This document shows, piece by piece, positions 6,008-7,385 of a stretch of 7,385 bases of DNA. Below the pieces are notes generated by a model, which made no database searches, was not told the DNA's origin, and saw nothing but the letters and a program-made list of their open reading frames with translations. How positions within the stretch are numbered: the first letter of the stretch is position 1; each line of letters begins with the position of its first letter. The DNA is taken from the NCBI GenBank assembly GCA_036562265.1, contig DATCKS010000015.1, positions 1-7,385 on the forward strand, in the 5' to 3' direction. Source of the DNA: DASVDK01 sp036562265 [NCBI: Thermodesulfobacteriota bacterium] (GTDB lineage: Bacteria > DASVDK01). The position numbers and the translations under genes are program-made.

Positions 6008-7033
6008 ATGACGACGGCAACCTTTACGAACGCGACGCAGAAGCTGGAGCCCATCAAGGGCGTCCACAAGCTGCCGCTCGCGGAGTACTTCACGTCGGGG
6101 CACCGCACCTGCCAGGGGTGCGAGTCGGCCCTCGTCATGAAGCTGATGGCCAAGGCGGCCGGTCCGCGCACCATCGTGCTCGGGTCGACCGGCTGCATGT
6201 ACGTGGCGAACACGACGTACTACACGACCCCGTGGGTGGTGCCCTGGATGCACACGCAGCTCGGCTCCTCGGGATCGGCGGCGCTCGGGACCGCGGCCGG
6301 TCTCAAGGCCCTCATGAAGAAGGGGAAGATCAAGAGCGAGCCGATCAACGTGATCGCCTTCTGCGGCGACGGCGGCGGGGCCGACATGGGCCTTGCGGCC
6401 ATCTCGGCGACCCTCACCCACAAGGAGTACAACTGCCTCATCCTCCTCTACGACAACGAGTCGTACGCCAACACCGACATCCAGCTCTCCGGCTCGACGC
6501 CGTACGGGGCGAACACGACCTTCAGCCCGCCGGGGAGCGTCAAGCGGATCATCCACACGCGGTGGAAGAAGAACACCGCGGGGATGCTCGCGGCGGGACA
6601 CCCGGAGTGCCGGTACGTGGCGACCGTCTGCGCGTCGTACCCGGTCGAGTTCACGAACAAGGTGCGGCGCGCCCTCTCGATCGGCGGGCCGACCTTCATC
6701 CACTCGCTCGATCCCTGCCCGAAGGGGTGGGACTACGACCCGATGCTCTCGCACGACCTCGGTGAGCTGGCGGTCGAGACGGGGATCTTCCCGCTCTACG
6801 AGGTGGAGGACGGGGTCGTCAGGTACTACGGCAAGAGCAAGGGGCACGCGGAGGGGAAGCCGCGCAAGCCGGTGCGCGAGTACCTCCTCAAGCAGGGCCG
6901 CTTCGCCCACTTCACCGACGAGGACATCGACTACTTCCAGCGGAAGGTGGACGAGATGTGGGAGAAGTGGGAGGTGCCGGGCGTCGCCTGCTTCTGGAAG
7001 GAGAAGCGGCCGGTCGTGCCCGAGCCGAACTGA
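6008..7033 (+). CDS. Oxalate oxidoreductase-type beta subunit (thiamine diphosphate and proximal [4Fe-4S] binding)
   Basis: This 341-residue protein binds the diphosphate of the cofactor through CGDGGGADMG (D121) and LLYDNESYANT (N150 and S152 at the metal-ligand positions, N155 at the catalytic-asparagine position). Likely ligands of the proximal [4Fe-4S] cluster are C35 and C38 (TCQGCESAL), C63 (STGCMY) and C208 (TVCASYP), the pattern of pyruvate:ferredoxin oxidoreductase beta chains. With the alpha and gamma/ferredoxin chains it would form the complete cytoplasmic enzyme. After the asparagine, the sequence is TDIQLSG where pyruvate enzymes have TGGQ. The AGGAG at 5997-6001 overlaps the alpha stop codon and supports translational coupling. 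The C-terminal third carries a lysine/glutamate-rich helical tail ending about 27 residues beyond the Moorella beta length I recall. It is the last gene of the operon. Confidence 0.87.
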   Translation: MTTATFTNATQKLEPIKGVHKLPLAEYFTSGHRTCQGCESALVMKLMAKAAGPRTIVLGSTGCMYVANTTYYTTPWVVPWMHTQLGSSGSAALGTAAGLKALMKKGKIKSEPINVIAFCGDGGGADMGLAAISATLTHKEYNCLILLYDNESYANTDIQLSGSTPYGANTTFSPPGSVKRIIHTRWKKNTAGMLAAGHPECRYVATVCASYPVEFTNKVRRALSIGGPTFIHSLDPCPKGWDYDPMLSHDLGELAVETGIFPLYEVEDGVVRYYGKSKGHAEGKPRKPVREYLLKQGRFAHFTDEDIDYFQRKVDEMWEKWEVPGVACFWKEKRPVVPEPN

Positions 7034-7040
7034 TCGAGCC

Positions 7041-7049
7041 TAAGGAGGT
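7041..7049 (+). other. Orphan Shine-Dalgarno-like TAAGGAGGT
   Basis: This is a 9-base perfect match to the anti-Shine-Dalgarno complement, 7 bases after the beta stop codon. No ATG, GTG or TTG follows at a usable distance; the hairpin at 7054 begins instead. It may be a remnant of a lost downstream gene or a chance match. Confidence 0.4.
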
Positions 7050-7053
7050 CCCG

Positions 7054-7086
7054 GCCGGGCGCGAGGCGGGAGGCCTCGCGCCCGGC
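7054..7086. terminator. Perfect 14-bp GC-rich hairpin between convergent genes
   Basis: GCCGGGCGCGAGGC (7054-7067) pairs without mismatch with GCCTCGCGCCCGGC (7073-7086) around a 5-base loop. It sits 20 bases after the beta stop codon and 15 bases beyond the stop of the convergent ahpD-like gene, so it probably limits read-through from both sides. There is no T-run on either strand. It may act as a bidirectional, Rho-assisted terminator or a 3'-end stabiliser. Confidence 0.65.
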
Positions 7087-7101
7087 AGAGGACCCGGCGG
7101 T

Positions 7102-7385
7102 TCAGACCGCCGTCGCCTCCGCGGCGCCCATCTCGAGCGCCACGGCGGCCGCCTGCACGACGGCCGCGATCCGCACCGCCTCGTGGACGTGGTCTTCCGT
7201 GAGGCCGCCCTCGAGCACCGCCTTCTCGTGCGCCCGCACGCAGGCCTCGCAGCCGTTGATGGCGCTCACGGCAAGCGAGAACAGCTCGAAATCGACCTTG
7301 CTCGTCGCGGGGCTGGCGAGCCGGTTCATCCTGAGCCGGGCCGGCTTCTCCGAGTAGCTCGGCTTGCCGACGACGTGCCGGAACC
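7102..7385 (-). CDS. ahpD: AhpD-like alkylhydroperoxidase (carboxymuconolactone decarboxylase family), C-terminal part
   Basis: The frame is open from the window edge to the TGA at 7102-7104, giving about 94 residues of the C-terminal half. The visible text begins FRHVVGKPSYSEKPARLRMN. The catalytic set of AhpD is complete: a glutamate (FELFSL), 12 residues later the CEAC redox pair, and 4 residues on a histidine (VRAHE). This is the same spacing as Glu118, Cys130, Cys133 and His137 of the Mycobacterium tuberculosis protein. AhpD reduces peroxides or recycles AhpC using thiol electrons. AhpD is about 175 residues, so roughly 80 lie outside the window; the internal ATG at 7329 is not the start. 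AhpC was not seen. The gene is convergent with the oxidoreductase operon, so co-regulation is not implied. Confidence 0.85.
   Translation of the reverse strand, partial: FRHVVGKPSYSEKPARLRMNRLASPATSKVDFELFSLAVSAINGCEACVRAHEKAVLEGGLTEDHVHEAVRIAAVVQAAAVALEMGAAEATAV

Noticed and set aside
4700-6910. A 736-codon open frame on the minus strand across the alpha and beta genes
   Set aside because: It is the antisense shadow of two clearly recognised genes. Its composition is dominated by arginine, histidine, aspartate and leucine, and it shows no family motif; this is typical of GC-rich coding DNA.

Overview
The window is GC-rich (about 70% by eye), densely coded, non-phage bacterial DNA with GGAGG-type ribosome binding sites. 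There is no CRISPR array, insertion sequence, tRNA or rRNA. The gene style fits an uncultured soil or subsurface lineage such as Rokubacteria/Methylomirabilota: a Cache-type sensor protein, an FCD-type GntR regulator and 2-oxoacid:ferredoxin oxidoreductase genes. The lineage is inferred from style only; an actinobacterial or deltaproteobacterial-type host cannot be excluded.

Left part (1-1947): the broken or mis-sequenced 5' portion of a membrane sensor gene on the minus strand diverges from a membrane-anchored endonuclease/exonuclease/phosphatase (EEP) family gene on the plus strand. About 240 bases separate them, and these carry a perfect 16-bp inverted repeat.

Middle (1948-3526): a GntR/FCD transcription factor gene has a FadR-like operator (TGGTCCGACCG) in its upstream region. 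A convergent minus-strand gene encodes a double YciI-like domain protein. The two genes overlap by 13 bases at their 3' ends, where two hairpins lie back to back. An arm of one hairpin is an exact reverse-complement copy of the operator word.

Right part (3538-7033): the main feature is a tight three-gene operon for a 2-oxoacid:ferredoxin oxidoreductase-superfamily enzyme, in the order fused gamma/ferredoxin subunit, alpha, beta. Three things point to oxalate oxidoreductase (oxalate -> 2 CO2 + 2 electrons to ferredoxin, thiamine-diphosphate dependent, CoA-independent) rather than pyruvate oxidoreductase. The gene order and domain split match that enzyme. The pyruvate-type YPITPS motif is replaced by YPIRPYDT. 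The GxGGQG signature in the gamma domain is absent. The FCD regulator next door, a class that usually senses small carboxylates, fits an organic-acid-responsive catabolic locus. No oxalate transporter or CoA-dependent oxalate pathway (formyl-CoA transferase, oxalyl-CoA decarboxylase) is present in the window.

Right edge (7034-7385): a perfect 14-bp hairpin separates the operon from a convergent, partial ahpD-like peroxidase gene.
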